This document shows positions 36,992 through 46,805 of a stretch of 64,000 bases of DNA, piece by piece. The stretch's first letter is position 1, and each line of letters opens with the position of its first letter. Source of the DNA: DHVE2 group archaeon (lineage in GTDB: Archaea > Thermoplasmatota > Thermoplasmata > Thermoplasmatales > Aciduliprofundaceae). Below the pieces are notes generated by a model. The model ran no database searches. It had not been told where the DNA came from and was given only the letters and a program-made list of their open reading frames with translations. The translations under genes and the position numbers were made by a program. The stretch is taken from positions 123,605 to 187,604 of the forward strand of contig JALWRZ010000007.1 in assembly GCA_026993785.1 (NCBI GenBank), read 5' to 3'.

Positions 36992-37705
36992 TCATATTTT
37001 TCTTCCAAACACCATAAAACCTGTATGGGCAACCTCTATATTATCTGGACGTGTACCGAGCTCGCCCACTACAATATCTCTCTTTATTATCTCACAGACC
37101 TCGAGTTCAGTGAAGCGCCCCCTCATTTCTTTGTAGAGTCTCTCAACCTGGTTATATGTGGGAACATAGGCTGCAAAGCATCCGGAAGTGCGTAGTGCCT
37201 TCCACGCCATCTCTACAGCGTTCCATGGATCAGGGATATCAATAACAAAGGCATCCACATTGCGCTCTTCCACGTCGCTTCTCACATCTCCAAGCTTAAG
37301 AACCCAATGGTTTGAGAATTCATATCTCTCCACGTTCTCTCTGGCGATTTTTGCAAAATCTTCCCTTAGTTCATAGGTGTAAACTCTACCTCCGGGATGC
37401 GTATAGTAGAGGAGTGCTGTGGTGAGAGAACCGGAACCTGCGCCTCCTTCCACAACTATATCTCCCGCATGTATCCCGCATCGAGCGATAATATAGGCGG
37501 CATCTTTGAGCACTATAATTTGTGCCTTCCTTTTCAAGGTATCCAGATAATCATGTAGCCTGGCCCTTAGAACTTCGTATTCCTCTATTCCCACCCTTAT
37601 TTTTCCTTCCTTTAAATTCTTTAGGACGGCAAAATCCCCTACTTTATACATGTCTCCCTTTTTAACAGCGCAATATTTCTTCTTTCCTTTTAGCAAAACA
37701 TACAT
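36992..37705 (-). CDS. trmI: tRNA (adenine-N1)-methyltransferase TrmI
   Basis: SAM-dependent enzyme making m1A at positions 57/58 of the tRNA T-loop. 237 aa. A small N-terminal beta domain precedes a Rossmann methyltransferase with VVEGGAGSGSLTTALLYY (motif I), YTYELREDFAKIA and the catalytic-region VDAFVIDIPDPW. Archaeal TrmI is typically about 250 aa. It lies 32 bp upstream of the FtsZ-like gene on the same strand and could be cotranscribed with it and the epimerase. Confidence 0.92.
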   Translation of the reverse strand: MYVLLKGKKKYCAVKKGDMYKVGDFAVLKNLKEGKIRVGIEEYEVLRARLHDYLDTLKRKAQIIVLKDAAYIIARCGIHAGDIVVEGGAGSGSLTTALLYYTHPGGRVYTYELREDFAKIARENVERYEFSNHWVLKLGDVRSDVEERNVDAFVIDIPDPWNAVEMAWKALRTSGCFAAYVPTYNQVERLYKEMRGRFTELEVCEIIKRDIVVGELGTRPDNIEVAHTGFMVFGRKI

Positions 37706-37735
37706 AGGAGAGGATTGATGAGCATGCTTATAAAT

Positions 37736-38674
37736 CTATTTCTTGGGAAGTTGTATCACAAAGATAGAACCTTGAGGCTCATTATCCTCAACCCATATCT
37801 TTCCGTCATTGGCTTCCACAAGATATTTAGTGGTAGCAAGACCCAAGCCCATTCCCATCATCGAAGTACCCCGTTTGAATCTTTCAAATATAGATTCTTT
37901 ATAAGCATCAGGTATTCCCGGTCCCTCATCTTTTATTTTTATTGCCACGGAATCGTCCTCACTCTCTGTCTCTATCTCCACCTTCCCGTTCTCTGGTGAG
38001 TATTTGATTGCATTGTGAAGTACATTAACAAAAGCTTCTACAATGATGGGATCAGCATAGATGCTCTCTCCCCTAAATTTCTTCACAATTTTTATATTCT
38101 TTCTCTTAGCATCCATGCTTACAGCATGAATTGCCCTCTCCATCACTTTTCTCACACTGAGTTTTGCCTTCTTCTGAAACTCCTTGGGGTCCTTGATGAG
38201 CAGGGAACTCTTGGCGATAAGGTGTTTCATTCCTTCAAGTACTCTCTTCATTTCCTGCAAATGCTGTGGATTGTACTCCTCTTCCAAAAGCTCCATATAG
38301 CCACTTAGCATAAAGAGGTAATTCTTTATATCGTGAATTACAAGGTCAGAAAAAGCGAGCATACCTTCAATTCTCTTCTCCTGCAATCGGTTGGTCTTCC
38401 GTAAATAGTACTCTTTCATCTTTATATCGGAGATATCCACTCCCAGCACAAGAACTTCACCATTTATCGTTGTTCTTACCATGCGATAGAGACCGTTCTT
38501 GAAAATTACATCAAAGGTATCCAGATAGCGAGAAGAGTCCATAATGTACTCAAGAATGGGAGTTGATCCCGAGAGAAGGTTTTTTGCCATCTCATTCATA
38601 TTAATTACTCTTCCACCCCTAAAGGTTAAAGCAAATATGTTGGCTTTACCAAAAAAATGGTCAAAATATTCCAT
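37736..38674 (-). CDS. Soluble sensor histidine kinase with PAS-like domain
   Basis: 312 aa, cytoplasmic, no membrane segment. Residues about 1-95 form a PAS-like domain. The phosphoacceptor histidine is in SDLVIHDIKNYL, similar to the H-boxes of many euryarchaeal kinases. The ATPase domain has VLHNAIKYSPENG (N box), DEGPGIPD (G1) and MGMGLGLATTKYL (G2). ATG 38674 lies about 25 bp after a TATA box (GATTTAAATA, 38697-38708); the frame is open upstream into the repeat. No response regulator is adjacent. Confidence 0.87.
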   Translation of the reverse strand: MEYFDHFFGKANIFALTFRGGRVINMNEMAKNLLSGSTPILEYIMDSSRYLDTFDVIFKNGLYRMVRTTINGEVLVLGVDISDIKMKEYYLRKTNRLQEKRIEGMLAFSDLVIHDIKNYLFMLSGYMELLEEEYNPQHLQEMKRVLEGMKHLIAKSSLLIKDPKEFQKKAKLSVRKVMERAIHAVSMDAKRKNIKIVKKFRGESIYADPIIVEAFVNVLHNAIKYSPENGKVEIETESEDDSVAIKIKDEGPGIPDAYKESIFERFKRGTSMMGMGLGLATTKYLVEANDGKIWVEDNEPQGSIFVIQLPKK

Positions 38675-38733
38675 AGGGCATTTAACATGCAAGGAAATAT
38701 TTAAATCTTCTCCGTGATTATCAAATTTGATAC

Positions 38734-39017
38734 TGGGAACCACCAGCAGGTTCCCATACGAAGGGGCACCTACGCATCGCCCTGCCTACGCAGGGCTGGC
38801 TCGCATCTTCCGATGCTCGTTTCCCCTCTCTACACCCCTCCCTTCATTGAACAAGGTTTGGGAGCAACTACGCTGCGCCCTTTCAGGGCTGACTCGCAAT
38901 TCTTTACAGAATTGCTCGTTTCTCCCTCCACCACTCTCCCTTATCTTTAGGGGGGTGTAGAGAGGGGGGATTTGCCCCCCTTTGTGGGGGTGTAGAGAGG
39001 GGGCTTCGCCCCCTCCG
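38734..39017 (-). repeat. Structured intergenic repeat, copy 2 (two modules, inverted)
   Basis: Same family as copy 1 but with modules on the minus strand: 2a at about 38768-38826 and 2b at about 38866-38925. Stem 1 is GCATC/GATGC with a GGAA loop in 2a and GCAATTCT/AGAATTGC with a GTAA loop in 2b. Stem 2 is GCCCTGC/GCAGGGC in 2a and GCCCT/AGGGC in 2b. It also has the GGGAACC-N7-GGTTCCC hairpin (38735-38755). It separates the promoters of the histidine kinase and dnaG. The stretch CCCCTAAAGATAAGGG near module 2b is shared with copy 1. Confidence 0.85.
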
Positions 39018-39063
39018 TTCGATAAGTTTATAAATAGCCATTGCATAAACCCCCAAGGGAAAA

Positions 39064-39147
39064 ATGGTCATCCTCACCTCATCACATATCACGCTCAACT
39101 CCGTAATCATCTCATCCGTGTGTATGGAAAGAGAGGCAGAGGGATGA
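39064..39147 (+). CDS. Possible 27-codon upstream ORF in the dnaG leader
   Basis: ATG 39064 lies about 30 bp after the TATA box TTTATAAATAG (about 39027-39037), where a leaderless start would be expected. It opens MVILTSSHITLNSV and ends at TGA 39147, 34 nt before the dnaG start. The long leader is otherwise unexplained. It could be a leader peptide or chance; no homologue is known to me. Confidence 0.3.
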   Translation: MVILTSSHITLNSVIISSVCMEREAEG

Positions 39148-39181
39148 CTATTTTTCCCAAGTGTAAAAGGAGGTGATTAAG

Positions 39182-40375
39182 TTGAATACTGATCCTTATG
39201 CAGCAAAGTATCTGATAAGAGCAAAAATTGAAACTGATGGAGTAGTTGAAAGGCCGGATGTTGTGGGTGCCATATTTGGCCAAACTGAAGGTTTACTTGG
39301 CGACGAGCTGGATTTAAGGGATCTTCAAAAAAGTGGAAGAATTGGAAGAATAGAGGTGGAAATAAGATCAGAGAAGGGCAAATCGGTGGGTGAGATACTT
39401 ATTCCATCCAGCCTGGATCAGGTTGAGACCGCAATTCTTGCAGCTGCTTTGGAGACCATAGACCGTGTGGGCCCCTGCAAATCAAGGGTGGAGGTAATTT
39501 CCATAGAGGATATAAGGGCCGCCAAGAGACAGAAGGTAGTTGACAGGGCAAAGGAACTGCTGCAGATGCTAATCAAACAGGGCAAGCAGGTAAGCGAGGA
39601 TCTCATAAAGACTGTGAGAGAAGCCGTGGAAATAGAGGAAGTGATAAGCTACGGCGAAGACCATCTTCCCGCAGGTCCAAATGTTCCCAATTCCGATGCC
39701 ATAATAGTGGTGGAGGGAAGGAGTGATGTGATAAATCTCCTTAATTACGGGATAAAGAATGCCATAGCTGTCAACGGCACAAATATTCCAAAGACGATAA
39801 TAGAGCTTAGCAAGAAGAAGATAGTCACCGCCTTCTTAGACGGAGACCATGGTGGAGACCTTATACTCAAGGAACTGCTCCAGGTGGCCGATATAGATTT
39901 CGTTGCCCGTGCGCCGCCGGGCTACGAGGTTGAAGAGCTAACATATAAGCAGATTGTGAAATCGCTGAGAAACAAGATGCCTGTTGACCAGTACATAGCC
40001 ATGAACAAAATAGACTTGGGGGAGAAGAAGGACAACACCAAAGTAAAGGAGAAAGCGCAGCCAAAACCGCAGCCCAAGGAGGATAAGGAAAAGAGCCTTG
40101 GAGAGATCTTTGCAGAGCTCAATAACAAAAAGGAGGCTGCGCTTATGAAGGACGGAAAAATCGTGGAGAAAATACCACTAAACGAGCTCATAGAGAAGAT
40201 AAAGAACAGTGATAAAAGTGCTGATACCTTGATAACTGGGGGTATAATATCTCAAAGGCTTGTGGATATAGCCCATGAGAAGGGCATAAAGAAGATAATC
40301 GGATACAGGATAGGCAACGTTACCAAAGCGCCGGTGGATATGCAACTCCTAACTAAAGAAATGGTGAAGAAATGA
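39182..40375 (+). CDS. dnaG: DnaG-type primase
   Basis: Archaeal DnaG homologue, 397 aa, known in archaea both as a primase and as a component of the exosome. The Toprim domain has AIIVVEGRSDVINLL (catalytic Glu) and TAFLDGDHGGDLIL (the D-x-D equivalent). There is no bacterial N-terminal zinc finger, as is normal in archaea. A Lys/Pro/Gln-rich linker separates a C-terminal region. AGGAGGTGAT lies 6 nt before TTG 39182, which decides the start; the GTG at 39173 is part of that site. It overlaps the Lon-like gene by 4 bp. Confidence 0.95.
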   Translation: MNTDPYAAKYLIRAKIETDGVVERPDVVGAIFGQTEGLLGDELDLRDLQKSGRIGRIEVEIRSEKGKSVGEILIPSSLDQVETAILAAALETIDRVGPCKSRVEVISIEDIRAAKRQKVVDRAKELLQMLIKQGKQVSEDLIKTVREAVEIEEVISYGEDHLPAGPNVPNSDAIIVVEGRSDVINLLNYGIKNAIAVNGTNIPKTIIELSKKKIVTAFLDGDHGGDLILKELLQVADIDFVARAPPGYEVEELTYKQIVKSLRNKMPVDQYIAMNKIDLGEKKDNTKVKEKAQPKPQPKEDKEKSLGEIFAELNNKKEAALMKDGKIVEKIPLNELIEKIKNSDKSADTLITGGIISQRLVDIAHEKGIKKIIGYRIGNVTKAPVDMQLLTKEMVKK

Positions 40376-41862
40376 TAGACCCGAGAAAAGAGTTCAGTTT
40401 GGATGATTTCGAAACCACCGCGGAAATAATTATACCCAAGGACCCACTGGAGAGGGTAATAGGTCAGGATGAGGCAATAAAGATAGCAAAGATGGCAGCG
40501 ATGCAGAGGAGGAACCTGCTTCTGGTGGGGCCTCCAGGAACTGGTAAGAGTATGATTGCGCAGGCCCTGGCACTGCATCTTCCTCCACCCACAGAAGAAA
40601 TCAGGGTAGTTCATAATCCCCAGAATCCAGAGAGACCGCTGGTTGAGGTAAAAACCAGAGATGAGGTACAGCGTGAAGAGATGGAACTCCTTTCAGCACA
40701 GGGTGTGGAGGTAGACCCGAAGGAAGTGCCATCACATGTGGCAGAGAAGCTTGGCTATCGTTGCCCTAAATGTGGTGCATATTCCACACCTGCAGAGCCT
40801 GTATGTCCAAAATGCGGCACTCCAAAGATAGTGCAGAGCAGTATGGGTCCATTTGGAGACATATTCGGGGCCATAGGTGCGGCCTTCGGAATAGCATCTT
40901 TTCCGCCTCGAGTGACCACCACGGTAAGAGAAGGGGGAAGAGAGAAGATTGTTGTCTATGAAAGCGCAGGCGAGAAGATAAGAATCCTCGATGAGAAGAT
41001 GCTGGAGAAGAGAAGAGCCATAGAGAAAAAGAAGCCCTACAAGGTTATTGTGCCTCTTAAAAGGAACCCGTTTGTTATGGCCACGGGAGCCAGTGAAACC
41101 GAGCTACTGGGAGATGTGCGCCATGACCCCTATGGAGGACATCCGCAGCTTGGAACACCTCCTTACAAGAGGGTTGTGCCAGGCGCCATTCATGAGGCTC
41201 ATCAGGGTGTGCTATTCATAGATGAGATAACGCATCTTGGCCCGCTGCAGAGAAACATACTCACTGCTATGCAGGAGAAGAAGTTTCCCATTGCAGGCCG
41301 CAATCCCCAGAGCGCAGGGGCCAGTGTTCGCGTTGACGATGTGCCCTGTGATTTCATTTTAGTGGCCGCCTGCAATATCCAGGATCTGCCTAACATACTA
41401 TCTCCCCTGAGATCTCGAATAATAGGAGAAGGCTATGAAGTGTTAGTTAAGACATCCATGCCTGATACCCCGGAAAACAGGGCCAAGTATGCGCAGTTCG
41501 TAGCTCAGGAGATAGCCATGGATGGGAGAATTCCCCATGCTACCAGAGACGCTGTTCTTGCGATAATTGAAGAGGGAAAGAGAAGAGCAAAAAGAATTGA
41601 TGGGGAGAATGGATTAACTCTCAGGCTTCGAGAGATGGGTGGACTGATTCGCGTAGCAGGTGACCTTGCAGTTATGAACGGGGATAGATTCATAGAGAGG
41701 AAACATGTTGTGGAGGCCCTTAGAATTGCGAGGCCCATCGAAGAGCAGATAAGCGAAAGATATGGCTCCTATCAGGCGGGAGTTGCAAAAGATATAACGG
41801 CCGCACAGAAAGATATGGTTTACAATTACTGGAACGAGAGCGATTTGAGCGGATATCAGTAA
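40372..41862 (+). CDS. LonB-like AAA+ ATPase without protease domain
   Basis: 496 aa resembling the ATPase part of archaeal LonB. Walker A is GPPGTGKSM (about residue 54), Walker B is LFIDEITHLGPLQ, and ACNIQDLPNILSPLRSRI carries sensor and arginine-finger elements. A zinc ribbon (CPKC...CPKC, about residues 137-154) lies in the insertion where LonB has its membrane segments. A hydrophobic Gly/Ala stretch follows. The C-terminal serine-lysine protease domain is absent; the protein ends NESDLSGYQ. ATGA overlap with dnaG indicates coexpression. Confidence 0.85.
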   Translation: MIDPRKEFSLDDFETTAEIIIPKDPLERVIGQDEAIKIAKMAAMQRRNLLLVGPPGTGKSMIAQALALHLPPPTEEIRVVHNPQNPERPLVEVKTRDEVQREEMELLSAQGVEVDPKEVPSHVAEKLGYRCPKCGAYSTPAEPVCPKCGTPKIVQSSMGPFGDIFGAIGAAFGIASFPPRVTTTVREGGREKIVVYESAGEKIRILDEKMLEKRRAIEKKKPYKVIVPLKRNPFVMATGASETELLGDVRHDPYGGHPQLGTPPYKRVVPGAIHEAHQGVLFIDEITHLGPLQRNILTAMQEKKFPIAGRNPQSAGASVRVDDVPCDFILVAACNIQDLPNILSPLRSRIIGEGYEVLVKTSMPDTPENRAKYAQFVAQEIAMDGRIPHATRDAVLAIIEEGKRRAKRIDGENGLTLRLREMGGLIRVAGDLAVMNGDRFIERKHVVEALRIARPIEEQISERYGSYQAGVAKDITAAQKDMVYNYWNESDLSGYQ

Positions 41863-41894
41863 AAATTTATATTTCTCCCCTTATTCCCTGGTGA

Positions 41895-43028
41895 ATGCGA
41901 AAAATAAGGCTCTATGTATCCATTCTTATTCTTCCAATTCTAGGTGGCACGGCCGCACGATTGTTGAGAGTAGTTATAGCTTTTTTCCTTAGAGACCTGG
42001 GAGCTACGGTGTTTGAAATAACCATTCTGGCATCGGTTTTTATGCTTGCTCGTGGCCTACTTTCTCCAGTATTTGGAAAGCTTGCTGATAAAGGCGTTAG
42101 CAGATTACTTATCATTTTAACAGGATTTGCAGGACTTGGAATAGATGCAACCCTTTATCTTCATGCCTCATACCAACTTATGCTTCTTCTTCGAGCATTG
42201 GACGGAGTGTTCGGTGCCATGGTATGGCCTACCATGCAAGCCGTGGTTCATTTTGCCTCCCCATCTAAGATTAAGAGCCGGCTGATGAGCAGCTACTACA
42301 TCATGGGCGGACTCGGAGGTTCCATAGGGTACCTTCTCTATAACACTATCCTTGGAAGTATCAAATACGCGGTAGTTACTGTTGCCCTCTTCTATCTTCT
42401 CGGAATGCTTTTCTCTCTACCCTTCAAAAATTTAGAGAAGGGGGAGAAAAGCATCGCCACCAGTGAAAGGGGGAGAAGAACGAGTTTTTATCTATACTCC
42501 CTCTCCTTTTTCTACGGTATGTTCTTCTCTCTTGGAAGCGAGGTTCTTCTGTTTTATCTTGCGGAGATCATTTCTCTGGGAAGAGAACTCACCACCATAG
42601 TGCTTTCAGCTGGAAGTATTGTAGCACTGGGGGGAACTTTTCTCGTAGGGCACATCTCCGACAGATTCGGTTATCGCGAGGCCATTTGGACTCTTGCCAT
42701 CGCCTCCTTCTTTGCCTCGCTATTTCTCATGATAAGCAATTCTTATCTTGCAATTCTTGGAACAGTTCTATTCTTTATCTCAGGGAGAGGCTTTCTTCCC
42801 ATCTCTCGAAGCTTTGCGGCTTCAACCACACAAAAGGTTGGAACATCCATAGGTTTTCTCAATCTCACATCCAATATAGGCTCCGTTGTTTCTCCCCTAA
42901 TAGGAGGAGCTCTTCTCGATTTCTTTCGTGGCTCGAGATTTCTCTTCTTCAATCTATCTGCCATGCTTTTCATGCTCCTCTCCCTGCTCATACTTCTTAA
43001 CACATTCCTGCTCTACAAAGAGGGCTAA
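41895..43028 (+). CDS. Major facilitator superfamily transporter
   Basis: 377 aa with about 12 membrane helices. The MFS loop 2-3 motif is seen as GKLADKGVSRLL, and its C-terminal counterpart as GHISDRFGYREA. The central loop is charged (LEKGEKSIATSERGRR). Substrate cannot be inferred. It has a TATA-like AAATTTATATT at about 41862-41873 and a very short leader. Unlinked in function to its neighbours as far as I can see. Confidence 0.85.
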   Translation: MRKIRLYVSILILPILGGTAARLLRVVIAFFLRDLGATVFEITILASVFMLARGLLSPVFGKLADKGVSRLLIILTGFAGLGIDATLYLHASYQLMLLLRALDGVFGAMVWPTMQAVVHFASPSKIKSRLMSSYYIMGGLGGSIGYLLYNTILGSIKYAVVTVALFYLLGMLFSLPFKNLEKGEKSIATSERGRRTSFYLYSLSFFYGMFFSLGSEVLLFYLAEIISLGRELTTIVLSAGSIVALGGTFLVGHISDRFGYREAIWTLAIASFFASLFLMISNSYLAILGTVLFFISGRGFLPISRSFAASTTQKVGTSIGFLNLTSNIGSVVSPLIGGALLDFFRGSRFLFFNLSAMLFMLLSLLILLNTFLLYKEG

Positions 43029-43071
43029 TCTTTATCTAATAAAACAAATTACACCCCGTAAGGTGTAAAAA

Positions 43072-44298
43072 ATGGAGCACGACGAGGTCCGGAAAAAATA
43101 CGAGTTTCAACGGTCCTTGGAAGAATTGGAAAAGTATGAGGGTAGAGGCACTGAGCTCATCTCAGTGTACATTCCCCCAAAGCGGCCTATTTCCGATGTT
43201 ATATCCTATCTCCGGGAAGAGTACGGCACATCTGCGAATATAAAGAGCAAAACCACCCGTAAAAATGTTATGAGCGCGATAGAGAGTATAATGTCCAGGC
43301 TCAAGTATTTCAGAATGCCACCACCCAACGGGCTCGTTGTTTTTGTAGGTCACGTAATAAAGCGCGGGGACCAGACCGAGATGGTCTCCTATGTACTTGA
43401 GCCCCCCGAGCCTGTTCAATCCTTCATCTACAAATGCGACTCAAAATTTTATCTGGAACCTCTTAAAGCAATGCTTGGTGATAAGGATGTGTATGGGCTT
43501 TTAGTAATAGATAGAAAGGAGGCGACCATAGGGTTCCTGAGAGGCACGAGAATTGAGGTTGTAAAACATCTTGACAGCATGGTGCCCAGCAAGCATCATC
43601 AAGGTGGCCAATCATCCAGAAGATTTGAGAGGCTCATAGAGCTTGCAGTTCACGAATTTTTCAAAAAGGTGGGCGACAAGGCCAATGAGGTTTTTCTGGC
43701 CGAGGAGAAACTTAAGGGCATCCTTGTAGGTGGCCCAGGGGGTACCAAAGACTCTTTTCTTAAGGGGGATTATCTGCATCATGAACTAAAGAAGAAGATA
43801 ATCGAAGTGTTTGATGTTGGATACACCGATGAATACGGGCTCCAGGAACTGGTTAATAAGGCTGCCACTACGCTTCAAAATCTTGAAGTTTTTAAGGAAA
43901 GGGAGCTTCTGCAGCGCTTTTTCAGGGAGATAAGGAAACCCGATGGAGGCCTTGCGGTGTACGGTGAGAAGGAGGTAAGGGAGGCACTGGAGCGGGGAGC
44001 CGTAGATACTCTGCTAATCTCCGAGAATCTGCGCAGATATCGGGTTACATGGCGATGTCCCCAGTGCGGTAAAGAAATAAAGGAAACGGTGAAAGGTGAG
44101 ATAAAGGAGAAAATGTGCCCTGAATGCAATGTACCGATGGACATTGTGGAGAAAAAAGATCTCATTGAGGAGTACTATGATATAGCGGAGCAATTTAACA
44201 CTAAGGTAGAACTCATCTCAGAGGAAAGCGAGGAGGGTAAGATTTTCGCCAATGCCTTCGGTGGTATCGCTGCTATACTTCGCTACAAGCATCAATGA
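43072..44298 (+). CDS. prf1: Peptide chain release factor aRF1
   Basis: Recognises all three stop codons and triggers peptide release. 408 aa. The stop-codon motifs NIKS (residues 56-59) and YKCDSKF (YxCxxxF) are present, and the catalytic GGQ is at 178-180. The C-terminal domain has a zinc-binding pair CPQC...CPEC. Full family length. A PRC-barrel gene converges on it with a 2-bp gap. Confidence 0.97.
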   Translation: MEHDEVRKKYEFQRSLEELEKYEGRGTELISVYIPPKRPISDVISYLREEYGTSANIKSKTTRKNVMSAIESIMSRLKYFRMPPPNGLVVFVGHVIKRGDQTEMVSYVLEPPEPVQSFIYKCDSKFYLEPLKAMLGDKDVYGLLVIDRKEATIGFLRGTRIEVVKHLDSMVPSKHHQGGQSSRRFERLIELAVHEFFKKVGDKANEVFLAEEKLKGILVGGPGGTKDSFLKGDYLHHELKKKIIEVFDVGYTDEYGLQELVNKAATTLQNLEVFKERELLQRFFREIRKPDGGLAVYGEKEVREALERGAVDTLLISENLRRYRVTWRCPQCGKEIKETVKGEIKEKMCPECNVPMDIVEKKDLIEEYYDIAEQFNTKVELISEESEEGKIFANAFGGIAAILRYKHQ

Positions 44299-44300
44299 CA

Positions 44301-44543
44301 TTACTTTTTAAGGGTCATTACCACTACATCTCTCACCGATCTCATGGTTTCAAAGGGCATAATCAATCTGCCCTGTGCATCCTTTTTGAATCCCCTTATT
44401 TCCAGATCCTCCGCAGGAACTATCAGCACATGCTCAATCTTCCCGGTTTCCGTGTCTATCACAAAATTGTCTATGGTTCCAAGGATTACTCCATCATCCG
44501 TCATTGCCGTTTTTCCTCTTAATTCCGTTACGAACTTCCTCAT
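44301..44543 (-). CDS. PRC-barrel domain protein
   Basis: 80-aa single PRC-barrel domain (GVILGTIDNFVIDTETGKIEH is the typical beta pattern, quoted in part). Euryarchaeal PRC-barrel proteins include the CdpB division proteins that link FtsZ anchors; whether this is one is not known. GAGGTGGTAAG lies just before the ATG. It follows cdc48 after 9 bp and is probably in its operon. Confidence 0.82.
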   Translation of the reverse strand: MRKFVTELRGKTAMTDDGVILGTIDNFVIDTETGKIEHVLIVPAEDLEIRGFKKDAQGRLIMPFETMRSVRDVVVMTLKK

Positions 44544-44552
44544 CTTACCACC

Positions 44553-46769
44553 TCACGAGTAATAGCCCAAATCCTCCTTCTTCTTTCTGATACCTTTACT
44601 CAATTCATACACAATACTTTCGTAGTATTTTATTGTTTCCTTATCCAGGGAGGGATGTACCACACCTAATGCCTTCTCAAAATGCCTTTGATACACCTTA
44701 TCGCTTTTCTCGCGGATTGCCATCATCCCCGCTTCCCTGCAGAGATTCTCTAAATCCGCACCGGTATAATACTCTGTTTTCTTGGCAATATCTTCTAGGC
44801 TAACATCATCGGCAAGGGGCATATTTTTGGTATGCACCTTGAGAATCTTGACCCGCGCCCTTTCGTCTGGAGGAGGTATATACACGATTCTATCTATTCT
44901 TCCCGGTCTCAAAAGCGCGGGGTCCACTATATCGGGACGATTGGTAGCGGCGATGACCACCACACCTTCCATGGTTGTCAGGCCATCCATGGAGGTTAAA
45001 AGCTGATTAACGATTCTCTCAGTAACTCCCGAATCTGAGTAATAACCTCTGCGGGGAGCTATGGCATCTATCTCATCCAAGAACACTATGCAGGGCGATG
45101 ATTGCTTTGCCTTCTTGAATATCTCCCTAATTGCCTTCTCACTCTCCCCAACCCACTTACTCATAACCTCAGGGCCCTTGATACTTATGAAATTTGCCTC
45201 ACTTTCCGTTGCCACCGCTTTGGCGAGGAGCGTTTTACCCGTGCCTGGGGGACCATAAAGAAGAACTCCCCTGGGAGGTCTTATACCCATCTTCTTGAAA
45301 GCTTCAGGATCCTTTAGAGGCATCTCTACCGCTTCCTTCAATATCTCTTTTGCCTCCTCAAGATCCCCAATATCATCCCAGTGCACAGAAGGGATCTCCA
45401 CGAGCACCTCTCTGAGAACACTCGGCTCAATTTCTTTTAGAGCTTCTTTGAAATCTTCCCTTTTAACCCTCATATTCTCCAGAACCTCTGTGGGTACAGG
45501 CTTATCTAAATCTATCTGCGGAAGGTATCTGCGCAGCGCTTTCATAGCAGCCTCCCTTGCAAGAGCGGCCAAATCTGCGCCCACGAATCCATGGGTAAGC
45601 TCGGCCAGCTCCTCCAGAAGCTTATCTCGCTCCTCTGGGCTACCCTCGATGGGCATGCCCCTGGTGTGTATCTGTAAAATTTCTTTGCGTCCCTTCTTAT
45701 CGGGAATGCCTATCTCTATCTCCCTGTCGAATCTTCCGGGTCTACGCAGCGCAGGGTCTATGGCATCTATTCGGTTGGTGGCACCTATTACAATAAGATG
45801 TCCTCTCCCACTTAGGCCATCCATAAGGGTTAGAAGCTGTGCAACTACACGCCTCTCTACCTCACCGCTAACCTCTTCCCTCTTAGGCGCTATACTATCT
45901 ATCTCGTCGATGAATATTATACTGGGTGCATTTTTCTGTGCAGTCTGAAATATCTCCCTCAGTCTTTGTTCACTCTGTCCATAAAACTTACTCATTATCT
46001 CAGGCCCGTTAATGGCGTAAAAATTAGCGTTACTCTCATTGGCCACCGCCTTGGCGATGAGTGTCTTACCTGTGCCTGGGGGACCATAAAGGAGCACTCC
46101 TTTGGGTGGCTGTATTCCCAGCCTTTCAAAAAGCTCAGGATGCTTTAATGGAAGTTCTATCATCTCCCTTACTTTCTGAAGCTCGTTTTCCAAGCCTCCA
46201 ATATCTTCGTAGGTCACATGCTCCACTGCAGCCTCAATCTCAGAGGGTGGCTCCTCCCTTACCTCCACAATGGTTTTTGCTCCTATCTGTACAACCTTCT
46301 TGGTGGGCACAGTTTTCACTACCTGGAATAATATTCCCATCCTACCCATTAGAGTTATATTGGGCACCACTATCTCATCGCCTTCCACCATGGGTCTCTT
46401 GAGAAGCACTCTTTTAATAAAATCCCCAATCCCCTCTCCGAAACGTAGCCTTTGGTTCTTACCAATAATTGGTGCCAAAACTATCTTATCGGCCTCCACA
46501 GGCTCGGCTTTTCTTACCACTACCTTATCTCCCACGGTAACCTTGGCATTCCTCCTTATATGACCATCAATTCTTATTATTCCTTTACCCTCATCCTCCT
46601 GCTTGGACCTGAAAACCCTGGCTACCGTTGTTCTCTTACCCACAATTTCTATTACATCGCCAACCTCCACACCGAGAAACATACGAGAGGGGGTATCCAC
46701 TCTGGCTCTACCAAGACCCACATCCATCTGCGGCGCCTCTGCAACCCTGAGTACCAGTTCCTTGGGCAT
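44553..46769 (-). CDS. cdc48: Cdc48/VCP-type AAA+ ATPase
   Basis: Archaeal Cdc48 (VAT) unfoldase, 738 aa. N domain (about 1-180) with a double-psi barrel, then D1 with GPPGTGKTL and [12 protein letters not shown], and D2 with [21 protein letters not shown] and [15 protein letters not shown]. The extreme C-terminus is [10 protein letters not shown]; Tyr-Tyr-Ser fits the proteasome-docking HbYX form. ATG 46769 is chosen because a TATA-like AGTTTATTAAC (about 46790-46800) lies just upstream; the frame extends to a GTG at 46808 that is inside repeat-adjacent DNA. Confidence 0.95.
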   Translation of the reverse strand: MPKELVLRVAEAPQMDVGLGRARVDTPSRMFLGVEVGDVIEIVGKRTTVARVFRSKQEDEGKGIIRIDGHIRRNAKVTVGDKVVVRKAEPVEADKIVLAPIIGKNQRLRFGEGIGDFIKRVLLKRPMVEGDEIVVPNITLMGRMGILFQVVKTVPTKKVVQIGAKTIVEVREEPPSEIEAAVEHVTYEDIGGLENELQKVREMIELPLKHPELFERLGIQPPKGVLLYGPPGTGKTLIAKAVANESNANFYAINGPEIMSKFYGQSEQRLREIFQTAQKNAPSIIFIDEIDSIAPKREEVSGEVERRVVAQLLTLMDGLSGRGHLIVIGATNRIDAIDPALRRPGRFDREIEIGIPDKKGRKEILQIHTRGMPIEGSPEERDKLLEELAELTHGFVGADLAALAREAAMKALRRYLPQIDLDKPVPTEVLENMRVKREDFKEALKEIEPSVLREVLVEIPSVHWDDIGDLEEAKEILKEAVEMPLKDPEAFKKMGIRPPRGVLLYGPPGTGKTLLAKAVATESEANFISIKGPEVMSKWVGESEKAIREIFKKAKQSSPCIVFLDEIDAIAPRRGYYSDSGVTERIVNQLLTSMDGLTTMEGVVVIAATNRPDIVDPALLRPGRIDRIVYIPPPDERARVKILKVHTKNMPLADDVSLEDIAKKTEYYTGADLENLCREAGMMAIREKSDKVYQRHFEKALGVVHPSLDKETIKYYESIVYELSKGIRKKKEDLGYYS

Positions 46770-46805
46770 ATTTTCCTCAATCTCTGGAAAGTTAATAAAC
46801 TTTCC

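Noticed and set aside
38904..39110. Minus-strand ORFs through repeat copy 2 and its counterparts in copies 1 and 3
   Set aside because: Arg/Pro/Gly-rich translations of hairpin DNA that change between repeat copies; no protein conservation.
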